Below, in pieces: positions 16,144-27,848 of a stretch of DNA of 64,000 nt; position 1 is the stretch's first letter; each line of letters starts with the position of its first letter. Made by a program: the position numbers and the translations under genes. A model generated the notes under the pieces. It saw only the letters and a list, made by a program, of their open reading frames with translations, was not told the DNA's origin and ran no database searches. This DNA is from Beijerinckiaceae bacterium (GTDB lineage: Bacteria; Pseudomonadota; Alphaproteobacteria; Rhizobiales; Beijerinckiaceae): NCBI GenBank assembly GCA_019745195.1, contig JAIETL010000020.1, positions 43,646-107,645 of the forward strand, given 5' to 3'.

Positions 16144-17583
16144 ATGGCTGACTACGACATCATCATCATCGGCTCCGGTCCCGGCGGCTATGTCGCCGCC
16201 ATCCGCGCGGCGCAGCTCGGCCTCAGGACCGCGATCGTCGAGCGCGAGCATCTTGCCGGCATCTGCTCGAACTGGGGCTGCATCCCGACCAAGGCGCTGC
16301 TGCGTTCGGCCGAGATCCTGCATTACGGCCAGCACGCCAAGGATTACGGGCTGGTGCTGGAGGGCACGTTCAAGGCCGATCTCGACGCGGTGGTGAAGCG
16401 CTCGCGTGGGATCGCGGCACGGATGAACAACGGCGTCCAGTTCCTGATGAAGAAGAACAAGGTCGACGTGATCTGGGGCGAAGCGAAGCTCACCAAGCCC
16501 GGCTCGATCACGGTCGCGCCTACAAGCAAGCCGGCGATGCAGCCGCAGGTGCCGCCGCCCAAGGGCGCGAAAGGCGAGGGGACCTACACCGCCGACCACA
16601 TCGTCGTCGCCACCGGCGCAAGGCCGCGCGCGCTGCCCGGCATCGAGCCGGACGGCAAGCTGATCTGGACCTATTTCGAAGCGATGGTGCCGGCAAAAAT
16701 GCCGAAATCGCTGCTTGTGATGGGCTCGGGCGCGATCGGCATCGAGTTCGCCTCGTTCTACCGGACGATGGGCGTCGAGGTCACGGTTGTCGAGGTGATG
16801 CCGCAGGTCGTCCCCGTCGAGGATGCCGAGATCGGCGCGTTCGCGCGAAAGGCCTTCGAGAAGCAGGGCATGAAGATCCTGACCGGCGCTAAGGTGACCA
16901 AGGTCGAAAAGGGCGCGGATTCGGTCACGGCGCATATCGAGGACGAGAAGGGCGGCAAGCAGACCATCACCGCAGACCGCATGATCTCGGCGGTAGGCGT
17001 CGTCGGCAACATCGAGAATCTCGGGCTGGAGGCGCTCGGCGTCAAAACGGATCGCGGCTGCATCGTCATCGACGATTTCTGCAAGACCAACGTCAAGGGC
17101 GTCTACGCCATCGGCGACGTCGCCGGCCCGCCGATGCTGGCGCACAAGGCCGAACATGAGGCGGTGATCTGCGTCGAGGCGATCAAGGGGCTGCATCCGC
17201 ACCCGATGGACAGGCTGATGATCCCGGGCTGCACCTATTGCCACCCGCAGATCGCCAGCGTCGGCCTGACCGAAGCCAAAGCCAAGGCCGCCGGTCACGA
17301 ACTCAAGGTCGGCCGCTTCCCCTTCGTCGCCAACGGCAAGGCCGTGGCGCTCGGCGAGGACAACGGCATGGTCAAGACGATCTTCGACGCGAAGACCGGC
17401 AAGCTGCTCGGCGCGCATCTGGTCGGCGCGGAGGTCACCGAGCTGATCCAGGGTTTCGTCGTGGCGATGAACCTCGAGACGACCGAGGAAGAGCTGATGC
17501 ACACGATCTTCCCGCATCCGACGATCTCGGAGACGATGAAGGAGAGCGTGCTCGACGCCTACGGCAAGGTGCTGAACGCCTGA
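16144..17583 (+). CDS. lpdA: Dihydrolipoyl dehydrogenase (E3)
   Basis: The 479-residue flavoprotein has the N-terminal FAD motif GSGPGGYVAAI (10-20), the redox disulfide CSNWGC (Cys41/Cys46), a central NAD-binding domain (GSGAIGIEFASFY), YAIGDVAGPPMLAHKA for FAD, and the C-terminal dimer domain ending HPHPTISETMKESV with the catalytic His-Glu pair. It has the loop insertion near residue 120-145 (a Pro-rich TSKPAMQPQVPPPK) found in the PDH-linked E3 of Rhizobiales. It reoxidises dihydrolipoamide for pdhB/pdhC. Confidence 0.96.
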   Translation: MADYDIIIIGSGPGGYVAAIRAAQLGLRTAIVEREHLAGICSNWGCIPTKALLRSAEILHYGQHAKDYGLVLEGTFKADLDAVVKRSRGIAARMNNGVQFLMKKNKVDVIWGEAKLTKPGSITVAPTSKPAMQPQVPPPKGAKGEGTYTADHIVVATGARPRALPGIEPDGKLIWTYFEAMVPAKMPKSLLVMGSGAIGIEFASFYRTMGVEVTVVEVMPQVVPVEDAEIGAFARKAFEKQGMKILTGAKVTKVEKGADSVTAHIEDEKGGKQTITADRMISAVGVVGNIENLGLEALGVKTDRGCIVIDDFCKTNVKGVYAIGDVAGPPMLAHKAEHEAVICVEAIKGLHPHPMDRLMIPGCTYCHPQIASVGLTEAKAKAAGHELKVGRFPFVANGKAVALGEDNGMVKTIFDAKTGKLLGAHLVGAEVTELIQGFVVAMNLETTEEELMHTIFPHPTISETMKESVLDAYGKVLNA

Positions 17584-17632
17584 CGCCGCAACGGAGGCTC
17601 GATTTCAGCGTCGGGCTCCCCATATTGCCGTC

Positions 17633-17971
17633 ATGCCGACGAGAACCCGCAAACCGCCTGAGCCCGACCGCGTCATTCCCGACGACAAGGTGGAAATCCT
17701 GCCGCCCGGCGGCGGGCTGATGCTCGACTGGCGCAGGCTCGTCCCGACGATCGCGCTGGGCACCGTCACGGGCTTCGCGGCCAGCCTGATCGTCGGCGGC
17801 GGCGGGCTCGTCCGCCATGCGGTCGTCGGCGTTCTCGGCATGCTGGTCGGGCAGGGGCTGGTGCGGCTGACCGGCTGGCGCGTCCGCACCGGCCATGCTT
17901 TCCTCGATGAGGCGGCGATGGCGGTGCTGGGCGCGATCCTGGTGGTGCTGCTGGCGCGCTTCATCGCCTGA
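17633..17971 (+). CDS. Small membrane protein, Gly-rich, GlsB/transglycosylase-associated-like
   Basis: The 112-residue product has a charged N-terminus (about 35 residues) and three predicted helices (about 36-56, 62-80 and 90-112). The first two carry small-residue motifs (GFAASLIVGGGGLVRHAVVGVLGMLVGQ) like those of GlsB/YeaQ proteins. It precedes a second, clearer GlsB-type gene by 68 bp. Assignment is by pattern only. Confidence 0.5.
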   Translation: MPTRTRKPPEPDRVIPDDKVEILPPGGGLMLDWRRLVPTIALGTVTGFAASLIVGGGGLVRHAVVGVLGMLVGQGLVRLTGWRVRTGHAFLDEAAMAVLGAILVVLLARFIA

Positions 17972-18039
17972 ACTGACGCTGGTTCGCTCAGTTCTATTGT
18001 GTTTCGGCGCAGCAGAGCGCTTTCCGGGGGACTGATCGC

Positions 18040-18318
18040 ATGCAGAGTTTCGCGGCCACCATGGCCCAGCCGGGCTACGGCTTCTTCGCCACAATCCTGA
18101 TCGGCATGCTGGCGGGCTGGATCGCCGAGCGGCTGACATCGTCCGACCACGGCCTGTTCACCAACATGCTGGTCGGCGTGGCCGGCTCCTTTATCGGCAG
18201 CCGAGTGGCCGAGTTGATGGACATCCAGATTTTCGGCTTCTGGCGCACGCTGGCGGCGGCCGTGGCGGGCGCGGTGATCGTCATCGTGGTCTGGAACGCG
18301 GCGCGGGGGCGCAACTGA
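18040..18318 (+). CDS. GlsB/YeaQ/YmgE-type small membrane protein
   Basis: The 92-residue product has three predicted transmembrane helices and the family pattern: ILIGMLAGWIAERL, then a short loop and NMLVGVAGSFIGSRVAE, then a C-terminal helix. These proteins are often stress-induced in the inner membrane; function is poorly defined. ATG 18040 is preceded by CCGGGGGA. It lies between lpd and lipA. Confidence 0.75.
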   Translation: MQSFAATMAQPGYGFFATILIGMLAGWIAERLTSSDHGLFTNMLVGVAGSFIGSRVAELMDIQIFGFWRTLAAAVAGAVIVIVVWNAARGRN

Positions 18319-18398
18319 CGCGGTTGCCCTGCGCCGCCTTGACGATTAGCTAGATCGCACAGGCGGCCGCCGAAACGCGGCCGCGATGGAACCACGCC

Positions 18399-19391
18399 AT
18401 GGCCCTCGTTCTCGATCTTCTGAACCGCGATCCGCGCCCGAATATCGGCAATCCGAAAGCCGATGCCGGCGAGGTGCGCCATCCCGAAAAACAGAAGCGG
18501 CCCGAGAACCCGGTCCTGCGCAAGCCGGACTGGATCAGGGTCAAGGCGCCCGGCTCGCCGAAATGGGCCGAGACAAAGGCGATCGTGAAGGCCAACAAGC
18601 TCGTCACGGTCTGCGAGGAGGCGGGCTGCCCCAATATCGGCGAGTGCTGGGAGAAGAAGCACGCCACCTTCATGATCATGGGCGACACCTGCACGCGGGC
18701 CTGCGCCTTCTGCAACGTCAAGACCGGCGTGCCCGAGCCGCTCGACCATGACGAGCCGCGCAAGGTCGCCGAGGCCGTCGCCAAGCTTGGGCTGGAGCAT
18801 GTCGTGATCACCTCGGTCGACCGGGACGATCTCAAGGATGGCGGCGCGGAGCATTTCGCGCAGGTGATCCGCGCGATCCGCGCCGCGTCGGCCGGCACCA
18901 CGATCGAAATCCTGACGCCGGACTTTTTGCGCAAGCCCGGCGCGCTGGAGATCGTGGTTGCGGCCAGACCCGACGTGTTCAACCACAATCTGGAGACCGT
19001 GCCGGGCAAATACCTGACCGTGCGGCCCGGCGCGCGCTATTTCCATTCGCTGCGGCTGCTGCAGCGGGTCAAGGAACTCGATCCGGCGATCTTCACAAAA
19101 TCCGGCATCATGGTCGGGCTGGGCGAGGAGCGGAACGAGGTGCTCCAGTTGATGGACGATCTGCGCTCGGCCGATGTCGATTTCATCACCATCGGCCAGT
19201 ACCTCGCGCCCTCGCGCAAGCACCACGCCGTGATCCGCTTCGTCACGCCCGACGAATTCAAGGGGTTCGAGACGATCGCCTATGTGAAGGGTTTTCTGAT
19301 GGTGTCGTCGACGCCGCTGACGCGCTCTTCGCATCACGCCGGCGAGGATTTCGCCAAGCTGCGCGCGGCGCGGGCGGCAAGGCTCGGCTGA
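18399..19391 (+). CDS. lipA: Lipoyl synthase
   Basis: The 330-residue product has both iron-sulfur cluster motifs: the auxiliary cluster Cys72, Cys77 and Cys83 ([13 protein letters not shown]) and the radical-SAM CX3CX2C motif Cys98, Cys102 and Cys105 (CTRACAFC). The C-terminal [10 protein letters not shown] holds the Ser of the auxiliary cluster. It inserts two sulfurs into octanoyl groups on lipoyl domains. The substrates PdhB and PdhC are encoded just upstream, so lipA is placed to supply the complex. Confidence 0.97.
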   Translation: MALVLDLLNRDPRPNIGNPKADAGEVRHPEKQKRPENPVLRKPDWIRVKAPGSPKWAETKAIVKANKLVTVCEEAGCPNIGECWEKKHATFMIMGDTCTRACAFCNVKTGVPEPLDHDEPRKVAEAVAKLGLEHVVITSVDRDDLKDGGAEHFAQVIRAIRAASAGTTIEILTPDFLRKPGALEIVVAARPDVFNHNLETVPGKYLTVRPGARYFHSLRLLQRVKELDPAIFTKSGIMVGLGEERNEVLQLMDDLRSADVDFITIGQYLAPSRKHHAVIRFVTPDEFKGFETIAYVKGFLMVSSTPLTRSSHHAGEDFAKLRAARAARLG

Positions 19392-19404
19392 GGCGACATT
19401 CCCG

Positions 19405-19884
19405 ATGCCGATGTTCAATTCCGCGCGGCGCGTGCGGCACTCACCTGAGCAGATGTTCGCGCTCGTCGCCGATGTCGAGCAGTATCCGCAGTTTCTGCCG
19501 CTCTGCGAGGGGCTCACCGTGCGCCGCCGCACTCCGCGCGAAGGCGGCGGCGAGGTGCTGCTGGCGGATATGAGCGTCGGCTACAAGGCGATCCGCGAGA
19601 CCTTCACCAGCCGGGTCACGCTCGACCCGGCAAACCTCAAGATCCTGGTCGAGTATGTCGATGGGCCCTTCCGGCATCTGGAGAACCGCTGGAGCTTCAG
19701 GCCGCATGAGGCCGGCTGCGAGATCGGCTTCTTCATCTCCTACGAATTCGCCAGCCGCATGCTCGGCCTGCTGATGGGCGCGATGTTCGACAAGGCCTTT
19801 CGCAAATTCTCCGAAGCCTTCGAGCGCCGCGCCGATCTGGTCTATGGCCGCGACGCGACGCCGCTGCCGGCAGCGGGGGGCTGA
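19405..19884 (+). CDS. COQ10/RatA-family START-domain protein
   Basis: The 159-residue product is a single START-like domain beginning PMFNSARRVRHSPEQMF and continuing VADVEQYPQFLPLC and LENRWSFRPHEAGCEIGFFISYEF. Bacterial members are annotated either as ubiquinone-binding COQ10 homologues or as RatA-type toxins acting on the 50S subunit. The position directly after lipA is conserved in alphaproteobacteria and, in my judgement, favours a respiratory-lipid role. It is convergent with cinA, and its stop codon lies in the loop of a hairpin. Confidence 0.8.
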   Translation: MPMFNSARRVRHSPEQMFALVADVEQYPQFLPLCEGLTVRRRTPREGGGEVLLADMSVGYKAIRETFTSRVTLDPANLKILVEYVDGPFRHLENRWSFRPHEAGCEIGFFISYEFASRMLGLLMGAMFDKAFRKFSEAFERRADLVYGRDATPLPAAGG

Positions 19885-19890
19885 CCCCCC
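19875..19890. terminator. GC hairpin with the stop codon in its loop, between convergent genes
   Basis: GGGGGG (19875-19880) pairs with CCCCCC (19885-19890) across the tetraloop CTGA, whose TGA is the stop codon of the COQ10/RatA gene. It occupies the junction with the convergent cinA gene. No T-run follows, so it may work only as a pause or mRNA end-protection hairpin. Confidence 0.45.
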
Positions 19891-19893
19891 CCT

Positions 19894-20388
19894 TCAGCCT
19901 GACTGCGCCGCTTGGATCAGCATCTCCAGCGCCACCAGCACCGAACGCCGCCTGATCTCGTCGCGCGAAAGGGCGCCGAAGCGCTCCTCGCGGTGGACCG
20001 TTCCGGCCGGCGAGGCGCAGGCGAAATGCACCAGCCCGACCGGCTTTGCCGCGCTGCCGCCGCCGGGGCCGGCGACGCCTGTTAGCGAAACCGCGAAGCT
20101 CGCATCCAGTCGCATGCGTCCGCCTTCCGCCATCGCGCGCGCCACCGGCTCGCTGACCGCCCCATGCTCGGCGATCAGCGCAGCGGGCACGTCGGCAAGC
20201 GCCGACTTGGCGGCGTTGGAATAGGTCACCAGCCCCCCGGCGACGACGTCCGAAGAACCTGGGATCGCGGTCAGCGCGCCCGATACCAGACCGCCGGTGC
20301 AGGATTCGACCGTGGCCACCGTGATGCTCTTCGCCCGGCAGGCCTCCAGCACGGCAATGGCGCGCGCGGTGATCTCGTCGTCGAACAT
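19894..20388 (-). CDS. CinA-family amidohydrolase (nicotinamide-nucleotide amidase)
   Basis: The 164-residue product is the stand-alone C-terminal CinA domain: VATVESCTGGLVSGALT with the nucleophile Ser29, then VVAGGLVTYSNAAKS, and SLTGVAGPGGGSAAKPVGLVH. Enzymes of this family deamidate NMN to nicotinic acid mononucleotide. ATG 20388 lies 4 bases after the ispDF stop, so the two genes are one unit. The N-terminal MoCF domain of full-length CinA is absent, as in E. coli PncC. Confidence 0.9.
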   Translation of the reverse strand: MFDDEITARAIAVLEACRAKSITVATVESCTGGLVSGALTAIPGSSDVVAGGLVTYSNAAKSALADVPAALIAEHGAVSEPVARAMAEGGRMRLDASFAVSLTGVAGPGGGSAAKPVGLVHFACASPAGTVHREERFGALSRDEIRRRSVLVALEMLIQAAQSG

Positions 20389-20392
20389 CGGA

Positions 20393-21592
20393 TCAATCCT
20401 CGTCGGGCAGGCGGATGGTGGCGGTCGCCAGCGCGGCCAGACCCTCGCCGCGCCCCGTAAACCCCATGCGCTCGGAGGTCGTCGCCTTGATGGCGACGCG
20501 CGATACGGCAATGCCGGCGCTGCGGGCGATCTCGGCGCGGATGGCCTCACGATGGGGGCCGATGCGCGGCGCCTCGCAGACCACGGTGATGTCGAGATGG
20601 TCGATGCGGCCGCCGCGCTTTGCCACGCGCTCGGCCGCGAAGGCGAGGAAGCGTGACGAGGCCGCGTTGCGCCATTGCGGATCGCTCGGCGGGAAATGCG
20701 TGCCGATATCGCCATCCGCCAGCGCGCCGAGCAGCGCGTCGGTGAGGGCGTGCAGCACAACGTCGCCATCGGAATGGGCGAGCACGCCGCGTTCATGGGC
20801 GATACGGACGCCGCCGAGCCAGACATGGTCGCCGGGCGCGAAGGCGTGAACGTCGTAGCCCGTGCCGACGCGGACGGTCAGCGCCCTGGCGTCGAGGCCC
20901 GACATGTCCTCGGGATGGGTCAGCTTCAGATTGCTGGTCTCGCCGGCGAAAGTCGAGACCGGGTGCCCGGCCCATTCCATCAGCGCGGCGTCGTCGGTGA
21001 ATCCGCCGAGGCCGCGCTCATGAGCCCGCTCATGGGCGGCGAGAAGGGCGTTGAGATCGAACGCCTGCGGCGTCTGCACGCTGACCAGGCGGTCGCGCGC
21101 CGGCGTCTCGGCGATGCGGCCAGCGTCGTCGAGGCGCTTGATCGTGTCGGTGACGGGAAGGGCCGGGATCGCGGCGATCTCGCTGCGCATGGCCGCGATG
21201 GCGCGGTCAATCAGCGCGGCGGAGACGAACGGTCGTGCCGCGTCATGGATGAGCACCGGCCCGGCGAAACCGTCCTCGGCGAGGCGCCGCAGGCCGAGCC
21301 GGACCGAGTCCTGACGGGTCTCGCCGCCCTGGACCGGATCGAGCAACCTGTTCGTGTCCTCGCCGGCGATGCATTGGGCATAGCGTGCCTCGTCGCCTGC
21401 GGCGATCGCGACGACGATGCGCGCGATCCGCGGATCAGCCGCAAAAGGCGTCAGCGCATGGGCAAGAACCGGCCTGCCCTGCAGAAGCCTGTACTGCTTG
21501 GGGACATCGCCTCCGGCGCGCAGGCCGCGACCGGCGGCGACCAGCAGAACCGCGACTTCGGCAGGGTTTTCGGTTCTCACGTTTCGCCGCAT
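20393..21592 (-). CDS. ispDF: Bifunctional 2-C-methyl-D-erythritol 4-phosphate cytidylyltransferase / MEcDP synthase
   Basis: From ATG 21592 the product is 399 residues. The N-terminal IspD domain (about 1-235) has VAAGRGLRAGGDVPKQYRLL and the later VSVQTPQAF; the C-terminal IspF domain (about 240-399) has RVGTGYDVHAFAPGDHVWLGG with Asp/His zinc ligands and KATTSERMGFTGRGEGLAA. It performs two steps of the MEP isoprenoid pathway. The fusion is typical of alphaproteobacteria. Frames extending 49 codons further upstream lack a start context. It is divergent from dusB. Confidence 0.96.
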   Translation of the reverse strand: MRRNVRTENPAEVAVLLVAAGRGLRAGGDVPKQYRLLQGRPVLAHALTPFAADPRIARIVVAIAAGDEARYAQCIAGEDTNRLLDPVQGGETRQDSVRLGLRRLAEDGFAGPVLIHDAARPFVSAALIDRAIAAMRSEIAAIPALPVTDTIKRLDDAGRIAETPARDRLVSVQTPQAFDLNALLAAHERAHERGLGGFTDDAALMEWAGHPVSTFAGETSNLKLTHPEDMSGLDARALTVRVGTGYDVHAFAPGDHVWLGGVRIAHERGVLAHSDGDVVLHALTDALLGALADGDIGTHFPPSDPQWRNAASSRFLAFAAERVAKRGGRIDHLDITVVCEAPRIGPHREAIRAEIARSAGIAVSRVAIKATTSERMGFTGRGEGLAALATATIRLPDED

Positions 21593-21751
21593 CCATGGTC
21601 CAGCACGAGGTTTGGTGATAATCGCAGCAGGCGCAAAGTCCAAGCGTCGTGGACCTCCGGGGACGGGTGCGGCAGGGGTGCGGCAATGACGCACTGCAAT
21701 ATAGGCGCAAACCCCTTGCGCTCCTGCAGCAATGTCCAATAAATATGCATA
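21593..21751. promoter_or_regulatory. Divergent promoter region between ispDF and dusB
   Basis: This 159-bp gap separates the two divergent start codons and must hold promoters for both operons. It contains a perfect 6-bp inverted repeat GCGCAA/TTGCGC with a 5-base centre (21705-21721) 30 bp before the dusB start, and an AT-rich stretch (AATAAATATGCATAATG) next to that start. I cannot assign a regulator. Confidence 0.4.
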
Positions 21752-22804
21752 ATGGAAATTGCCTCTAATTCAGGCGCAACTTTGACGGGTGGTGATTGTG
21801 CGGGAGCGGACGCGCCTTCGATCGGCGGTCTACCCCTCGCATCACGGGCTTTTCTCGCGCCGATGTCGGGCGTCACCGACATCGTCATGCGCCGCATCGC
21901 CGCCCGGCATGGCGCGGGTCTCGTCGTCTCCGAGATGGTTGCCTCCGACGAGTTCGTGCGCGGCAACGAGGAATACCGCATTCGCGCCGAGGGGGCCGGC
22001 ATTTATCCTCATGTGGTTCAGCTGGCCGGATGCGATCCGCACTGGCTCGGCGAGGCGGCCAGGCTGGCCGAGGCCAATGGCGCTGCGATCGTCGACATCA
22101 ATATGGGCTGCCCGGCCAAGAAGGTGACGGGCGGCTGGGCCGGGTCGGCGCTGATGCGCGATCTCGACCATGCGCTGGCGCTGGTCGAGGCGGCGGTGGA
22201 AGCTGTTTCCGTGCCGGTGACGGTCAAGATGCGGCTGGGCTGGGACGATGCCTCGCGCAACGCGTCGGAACTTGCGCGCCGGGCCGTGGCATCGGGCGCT
22301 GCGATGATCACGGTGCATGGCCGCACGCGCCAGCAATTCTACAAGGGCAAGGCCGATTGGCGCGCCATCGCTGCGGTCAGGGCGCAAGGCGCGTTTCCGC
22401 TCGTCGCCAATGGCGACATTCACGACCTCGGCGATGCCAAAACCTGCCTAGCGCAGTCGGGCGCGGATTTCGTCATGGTCGGCCGGGCTGCGCTCGGCCG
22501 GCCCTGGCTCGCGGGTGAGATCGGCGCGGGCCTCGAGGGCCGCACGCCGCCGCGCCTGTCCGTCGCGCAGAAGCAGGCCGTCGCGCGCGAGCATTATGAG
22601 GGACTTCTGGGCCTGATGGGCGTCGCGCATGGCGTGCGCCATGCCCGCAAGCATCTGGCGGCCTATGCCGATGAGGCGCTCGCCAGCGGCTGCGCGCCCG
22701 ATGCCGCATCGCGGCAGACTCTTCTGACATCCGACCGGCCTGCCGCGGTGCTGGCCGCGCTGGAGCGGCTCTTTACGCGTGAGTGCGGCCGCGTCGCGGC
22801 CTGA
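21752..22804 (+). CDS. dusB: tRNA-dihydrouridine synthase
   Basis: The 350-residue TIM-barrel flavoenzyme shows [22 protein letters not shown], the FMN-site [20 protein letters not shown] with the catalytic Cys, [19 protein letters not shown] and LVANGDIHD. It reduces uridine to dihydrouridine in tRNA D-loops. This is the gene historically called nifR3. It is translationally close to ntrB (16 bp), giving the nifR3-ntrB-ntrC operon layout of Rhizobiales. Confidence 0.95.
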   Translation: MEIASNSGATLTGGDCAGADAPSIGGLPLASRAFLAPMSGVTDIVMRRIAARHGAGLVVSEMVASDEFVRGNEEYRIRAEGAGIYPHVVQLAGCDPHWLGEAARLAEANGAAIVDINMGCPAKKVTGGWAGSALMRDLDHALALVEAAVEAVSVPVTVKMRLGWDDASRNASELARRAVASGAAMITVHGRTRQQFYKGKADWRAIAAVRAQGAFPLVANGDIHDLGDAKTCLAQSGADFVMVGRAALGRPWLAGEIGAGLEGRTPPRLSVAQKQAVAREHYEGLLGLMGVAHGVRHARKHLAAYADEALASGCAPDAASRQTLLTSDRPAAVLAALERLFTRECGRVAA

Positions 22805-22820
22805 ACAAGGAATGTTGCGT

Positions 22821-23963
22821 ATGACGATGGCGTTCATCGACGCTGGCGGCAAAGGCGGGGAGGATTTCCTGCTCGATTCGCTCGAAATCCAGGCCCTCAA
22901 CGTGCTGCCGATGCCGGTTCTGGTCATCGGCGAGATGCATGGCGTGCTCTACGCCAATACGGCGGCCGAGGACTTCTTCCAGTCGAGCGCCGTCGTGCTG
23001 AAGCGCCAGCGCATCGATGACCTGATCGCCTTCGGCTCGCCCGTGCTGGCGCTGGTCGAAGAGGTGCGCCGGCGTGGCGCGAGCGTCAGCGAGTACCGGC
23101 TCGATCTCGGCTCGCCGCGTCTGGGCGTCGATCGCGTCGTCGATGTCTTTGCCTCTCCCTTGTCCAGCCTGGGCGATGCAGTCGTCCTGATGCTTCAAGA
23201 ACGAACAATTGCCGAAAAAATGGACAGACAGCTGACCCATCGCGGGGCAGCGCGCTCGATCACGGCGCTCGGAGCGATGCTCGCTCACGAGATCAAGAAC
23301 CCGCTCTCGGGCATTCGCGGCGCGGCGCAGCTACTGGAAGCCTCGGTCCCCGACAGCGAGCGCATCCTGACGCAGCTTATTTGCGACGAGACGGACCGGA
23401 TCGTGAAGCTCGTCGAGCGCGTCGAGCTCTTCGGCGACGAGCGCCCCAGCGAACGCGACGCGGTCAACGTCCATGACGTGCTCGATCATGTGAAGCGACT
23501 GGCGCAGTCGGGTTTCGCCCGGCACATCCGCTTCAACGAGATTTACGACCCGTCGCTTCCGCCGGTGGCCGGCAACCGCGACCAGCTCGTTCAGGTGCTG
23601 CTGAATCTGGTGAAGAACGCCGCCGAAGCCATTGGTACGCAAGCGATCGACGGCGAGATCAGTCTGACGACGGCCTATCGCCCCGGCATCCGGATGCAGC
23701 TCGCGGGCTCGCCGGGCCGGATCGCGCTGCCGCTGGAGATCGGCATCCGCGACAACGGGCCCGGCGTGCCGGGCGATCTGCTGCCGCATCTGTTTGACCC
23801 CTTCGTCACCACCAAGGCGCAGGGCAGTGGCCTTGGACTTGCACTTGTCGCCAAGGTGATCGGCGATCATGGCGGGATCGTCGAATGCGACTCCGTTCCC
23901 CGCCGGACGATTTTCAGAATTCTGCTGCCGCTGCATCAGCCCCGCACCAGGCAGACGGCTTGA
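22821..23963 (+). CDS. ntrB: Nitrogen regulation sensor histidine kinase NtrB (GlnL)
   Basis: From ATG 22821 (AAGGA 9 bases before) the product is 380 residues: a PAS-like sensor domain (about 20-135), the H-box [18 protein letters not shown] with His156, and an ATPase domain with [22 protein letters not shown] and [13 protein letters not shown]. It is soluble, as for all NtrB. PII binds it to switch between kinase and phosphatase activity on NtrC. In-frame GTG 22779 and ATG 22812 are weaker starts. Confidence 0.95.
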   Translation: MTMAFIDAGGKGGEDFLLDSLEIQALNVLPMPVLVIGEMHGVLYANTAAEDFFQSSAVVLKRQRIDDLIAFGSPVLALVEEVRRRGASVSEYRLDLGSPRLGVDRVVDVFASPLSSLGDAVVLMLQERTIAEKMDRQLTHRGAARSITALGAMLAHEIKNPLSGIRGAAQLLEASVPDSERILTQLICDETDRIVKLVERVELFGDERPSERDAVNVHDVLDHVKRLAQSGFARHIRFNEIYDPSLPPVAGNRDQLVQVLLNLVKNAAEAIGTQAIDGEISLTTAYRPGIRMQLAGSPGRIALPLEIGIRDNGPGVPGDLLPHLFDPFVTTKAQGSGLGLALVAKVIGDHGGIVECDSVPRRTIFRILLPLHQPRTRQTA

Positions 23964-23983
23964 AGACTACAGGACCAGATTGA

Positions 23984-25432
<1,449 letters not shown>

Positions 25433-25445
25433 CGATGTCGGCGGT

Positions 25446-27848
25446 GTGAGGCCACCGCCTTTCATATGTCATATTTTGACAACACCGTTGCGGCGGCGCA
25501 TCAGTGCGCGCGCAGGGTCCCGCCATCCGAAGGCAGGTCCACGGGAGTTGTCGAGCCTCGTGTCCGTTTCCACCACCGACGTGAAAATCATGCCGAGGGG
25601 CGAGGATCCGCCACGGCGCGTTTCGGGCTGGCTCGGCGCGATCGTCGTGGCCTTCGCGCTGATCTCGGCACTGGTCACCTTCCTGGTGCTGTCGGGGGTG
25701 ACGCCGATCGCGCCCGTCCACGAGGTCGTGGTCGGCGTTTTCATCCTCAACGGCCTGCTGATCCTGCTGCTGCTGATCATCGTCGCCTTCGAGGCGGCCG
25801 TGCTGATCCGGGCGCGGCGGGCGGGCGCGGCGGCGGCGGGTCTGCATGTGCGCATCGTCGGCTTGTTCAGCATCGTCGCGGCACTGCCGGCGGTGCTGGT
25901 GGCCGTCATCGCGACAGTCACCATCGAGCGGGGGCTCGCGCCCTGGTTTTCGGACCGGATGCGCGACGCAATCTTCAAATCCGTCGATGTCGCCGACGCC
26001 TATACTGCCGGCCAGTGCAGCGCGCTTGGCCGCGAGATCCGCATCCTTGCCGACGATCTGACCCGGGCGAGACCCGCCTTCGACGTCGATCGCAAATGGT
26101 TCGACAGCTTCCTGACCGCCCGCGCGACGGCGCTGGGCGCACCGGTTGCGGCGATCATGCAGCCACCCGACACCGTTCTCGCCCGGGCGCAGATCGACGT
26201 TCTGCGCGATGCGGCCAAACCGGACCAGGCCGCCTATGACGACGCCAAGGCCGCGCCGGAGCCGATCTGCATCATCCCTCGCGAGGGCAGGGTCTTTGGC
26301 GCTCTGGTGAGTTTGCCGGCCTATGAGAACGGGTATCTCCACATCGCGCGCGAAGTCGATCCGCTGGCGGTCGAATTTCCGACAGTGGCCCGCGGCGCGG
26401 CGGTCGAGTATCTCGCGATCGATGCGCGGCGAAAGGGCGTTCAAATCGCCTTCGCCTCGATGTACGGGCTCATCGCCGTCATCCTGCTGCTGTCGGCAAT
26501 CTGGCTGGGCCTGAGCTTCGCCAACGGGCTCGTGACGCCAATCAGGCGGATGATCCACGCCACCGACCAGGTCTCGAGCGGCAACTTCTACGTTCAGGTG
26601 CCGATCCGCCGCTCGGAGGGCGATCTCGCCCATCTCGGCGAGACCTTCAACAAGATGACCGCCGAGCTGCGCCGCCAGCGTGATGGGCTGATCACGGCCA
26701 GCGACGTGATCGACCGACGACGGCGCTTCACCGAAACCGTGCTGTCGGGTGTCTCGTCCGGGGTGCTCGGCTTAGACGGCGATGGTCACATCACCATCGT
26801 CAATCGCTCGGCCGAAAGTCTGCTCGGCGGCGGCGGGCGGCTTCTCGGCGAGCCGATCGCGCGCGCCGCGCCCGAGATCGCGGCCTGCGTCGCGGAAGCC
26901 CTGCAGGGCCGCCAGAGGTTAGTCGCGGGCCAGGTCGCGATCACGCGCGGCGGACGCGACCGCATGGTCAATGTCCGCGCGGTCCGGGAAGGCGAGGGCG
27001 CCGGCGCCGGCCTCGTCGTGACGCTGGACGACATCACCGACCTCGTCTCGGCGCAGCGCACCGCCGCCTGGGCCGATGTCGCCCGTCGCATCGCCCATGA
27101 AATCAAGAACCCGCTGACCCCGATCCAGCTCTCGGCCGAGCGCATCAAGCGCCGCTTCGGCAAAGTCATAACCGACGGCAAGGACGTTTTCGATCAGTGC
27201 ACCGATACCATCGTGCGCCAGGTCGAGGACATCCGCCGCATGGTCGACGAGTTTTCGTCCTTCGCGCGCATGCCAAAGCCCGCGCTTGCGCGCGAGGACA
27301 TTGTCGAGACCGTCCGCCAGATCGTCTTCCTGATGCGGGTCGGCAATCCCGACCTGACGATCGCCGACAGCCTGCCGGAGACGCCGGTGCCGGCGCAGTT
27401 CGACCGGCGGCTGATCTCGCAGGCGCTGACCAACGTGATCAAGAACGCGACCGAGGCGATCGAGGCAGTGCCGATGGAGCAGCGCGGGCCCGGGCGCATC
27501 GATGTCGCCTTCGAACGCACGCCGGACGGCCGGATCGTGATCGACGTCATCGACAACGGCAAGGGCCTGCCGGCGGACCAGCGCCAGAAGCTGCTCGAGC
27601 CCTACATGACGACGCGCGAGGGCGGAACGGGCCTCGGCCTCGCGATCGTCGGCAAGATACTGGAAGATCATGGCGGCGGCATCGAGCTGCTCGACCGGCC
27701 AGACGCCGCGGAAGGCGCGCGCGGCGCGCGCATCAGATTGTGGTTCCCGGAGGATGGTCCCTCCGATGAGCCGGAGGACGCAACGCCTGGGGGGCGCGAG
27801 CGCGCCGTGCCGAGCCGACAAGACCATGACAACGGGATAATCGCATGA
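25446..27848 (+). CDS. ntrY: Nitrogen regulation transmembrane sensor kinase NtrY
   Basis: The product has a large N-terminal sensor part with at least four predicted helices (about residues 62-85, 93-118, 133-155 and 335-358), a periplasmic domain between the third and fourth, a HAMP domain after the fourth (NGLVTPIRRMIHATDQ), a PAS domain, the H-box [19 protein letters not shown], and a catalytic ATPase domain (GGTGLGLAIVGKIL). The start is uncertain: GTG 25446 (800 residues), GTG 25560 or ATG 25590 are all in frame before the first helix. It is translationally coupled to ntrX. Confidence 0.94.
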   Translation: MRPPPFICHILTTPLRRRISARAGSRHPKAGPRELSSLVSVSTTDVKIMPRGEDPPRRVSGWLGAIVVAFALISALVTFLVLSGVTPIAPVHEVVVGVFILNGLLILLLLIIVAFEAAVLIRARRAGAAAAGLHVRIVGLFSIVAALPAVLVAVIATVTIERGLAPWFSDRMRDAIFKSVDVADAYTAGQCSALGREIRILADDLTRARPAFDVDRKWFDSFLTARATALGAPVAAIMQPPDTVLARAQIDVLRDAAKPDQAAYDDAKAAPEPICIIPREGRVFGALVSLPAYENGYLHIAREVDPLAVEFPTVARGAAVEYLAIDARRKGVQIAFASMYGLIAVILLLSAIWLGLSFANGLVTPIRRMIHATDQVSSGNFYVQVPIRRSEGDLAHLGETFNKMTAELRRQRDGLITASDVIDRRRRFTETVLSGVSSGVLGLDGDGHITIVNRSAESLLGGGGRLLGEPIARAAPEIAACVAEALQGRQRLVAGQVAITRGGRDRMVNVRAVREGEGAGAGLVVTLDDITDLVSAQRTAAWADVARRIAHEIKNPLTPIQLSAERIKRRFGKVITDGKDVFDQCTDTIVRQVEDIRRMVDEFSSFARMPKPALAREDIVETVRQIVFLMRVGNPDLTIADSLPETPVPAQFDRRLISQALTNVIKNATEAIEAVPMEQRGPGRIDVAFERTPDGRIVIDVIDNGKGLPADQRQKLLEPYMTTREGGTGLGLAIVGKILEDHGGGIELLDRPDAAEGARGARIRLWFPEDGPSDEPEDATPGGRERAVPSRQDHDNGIIA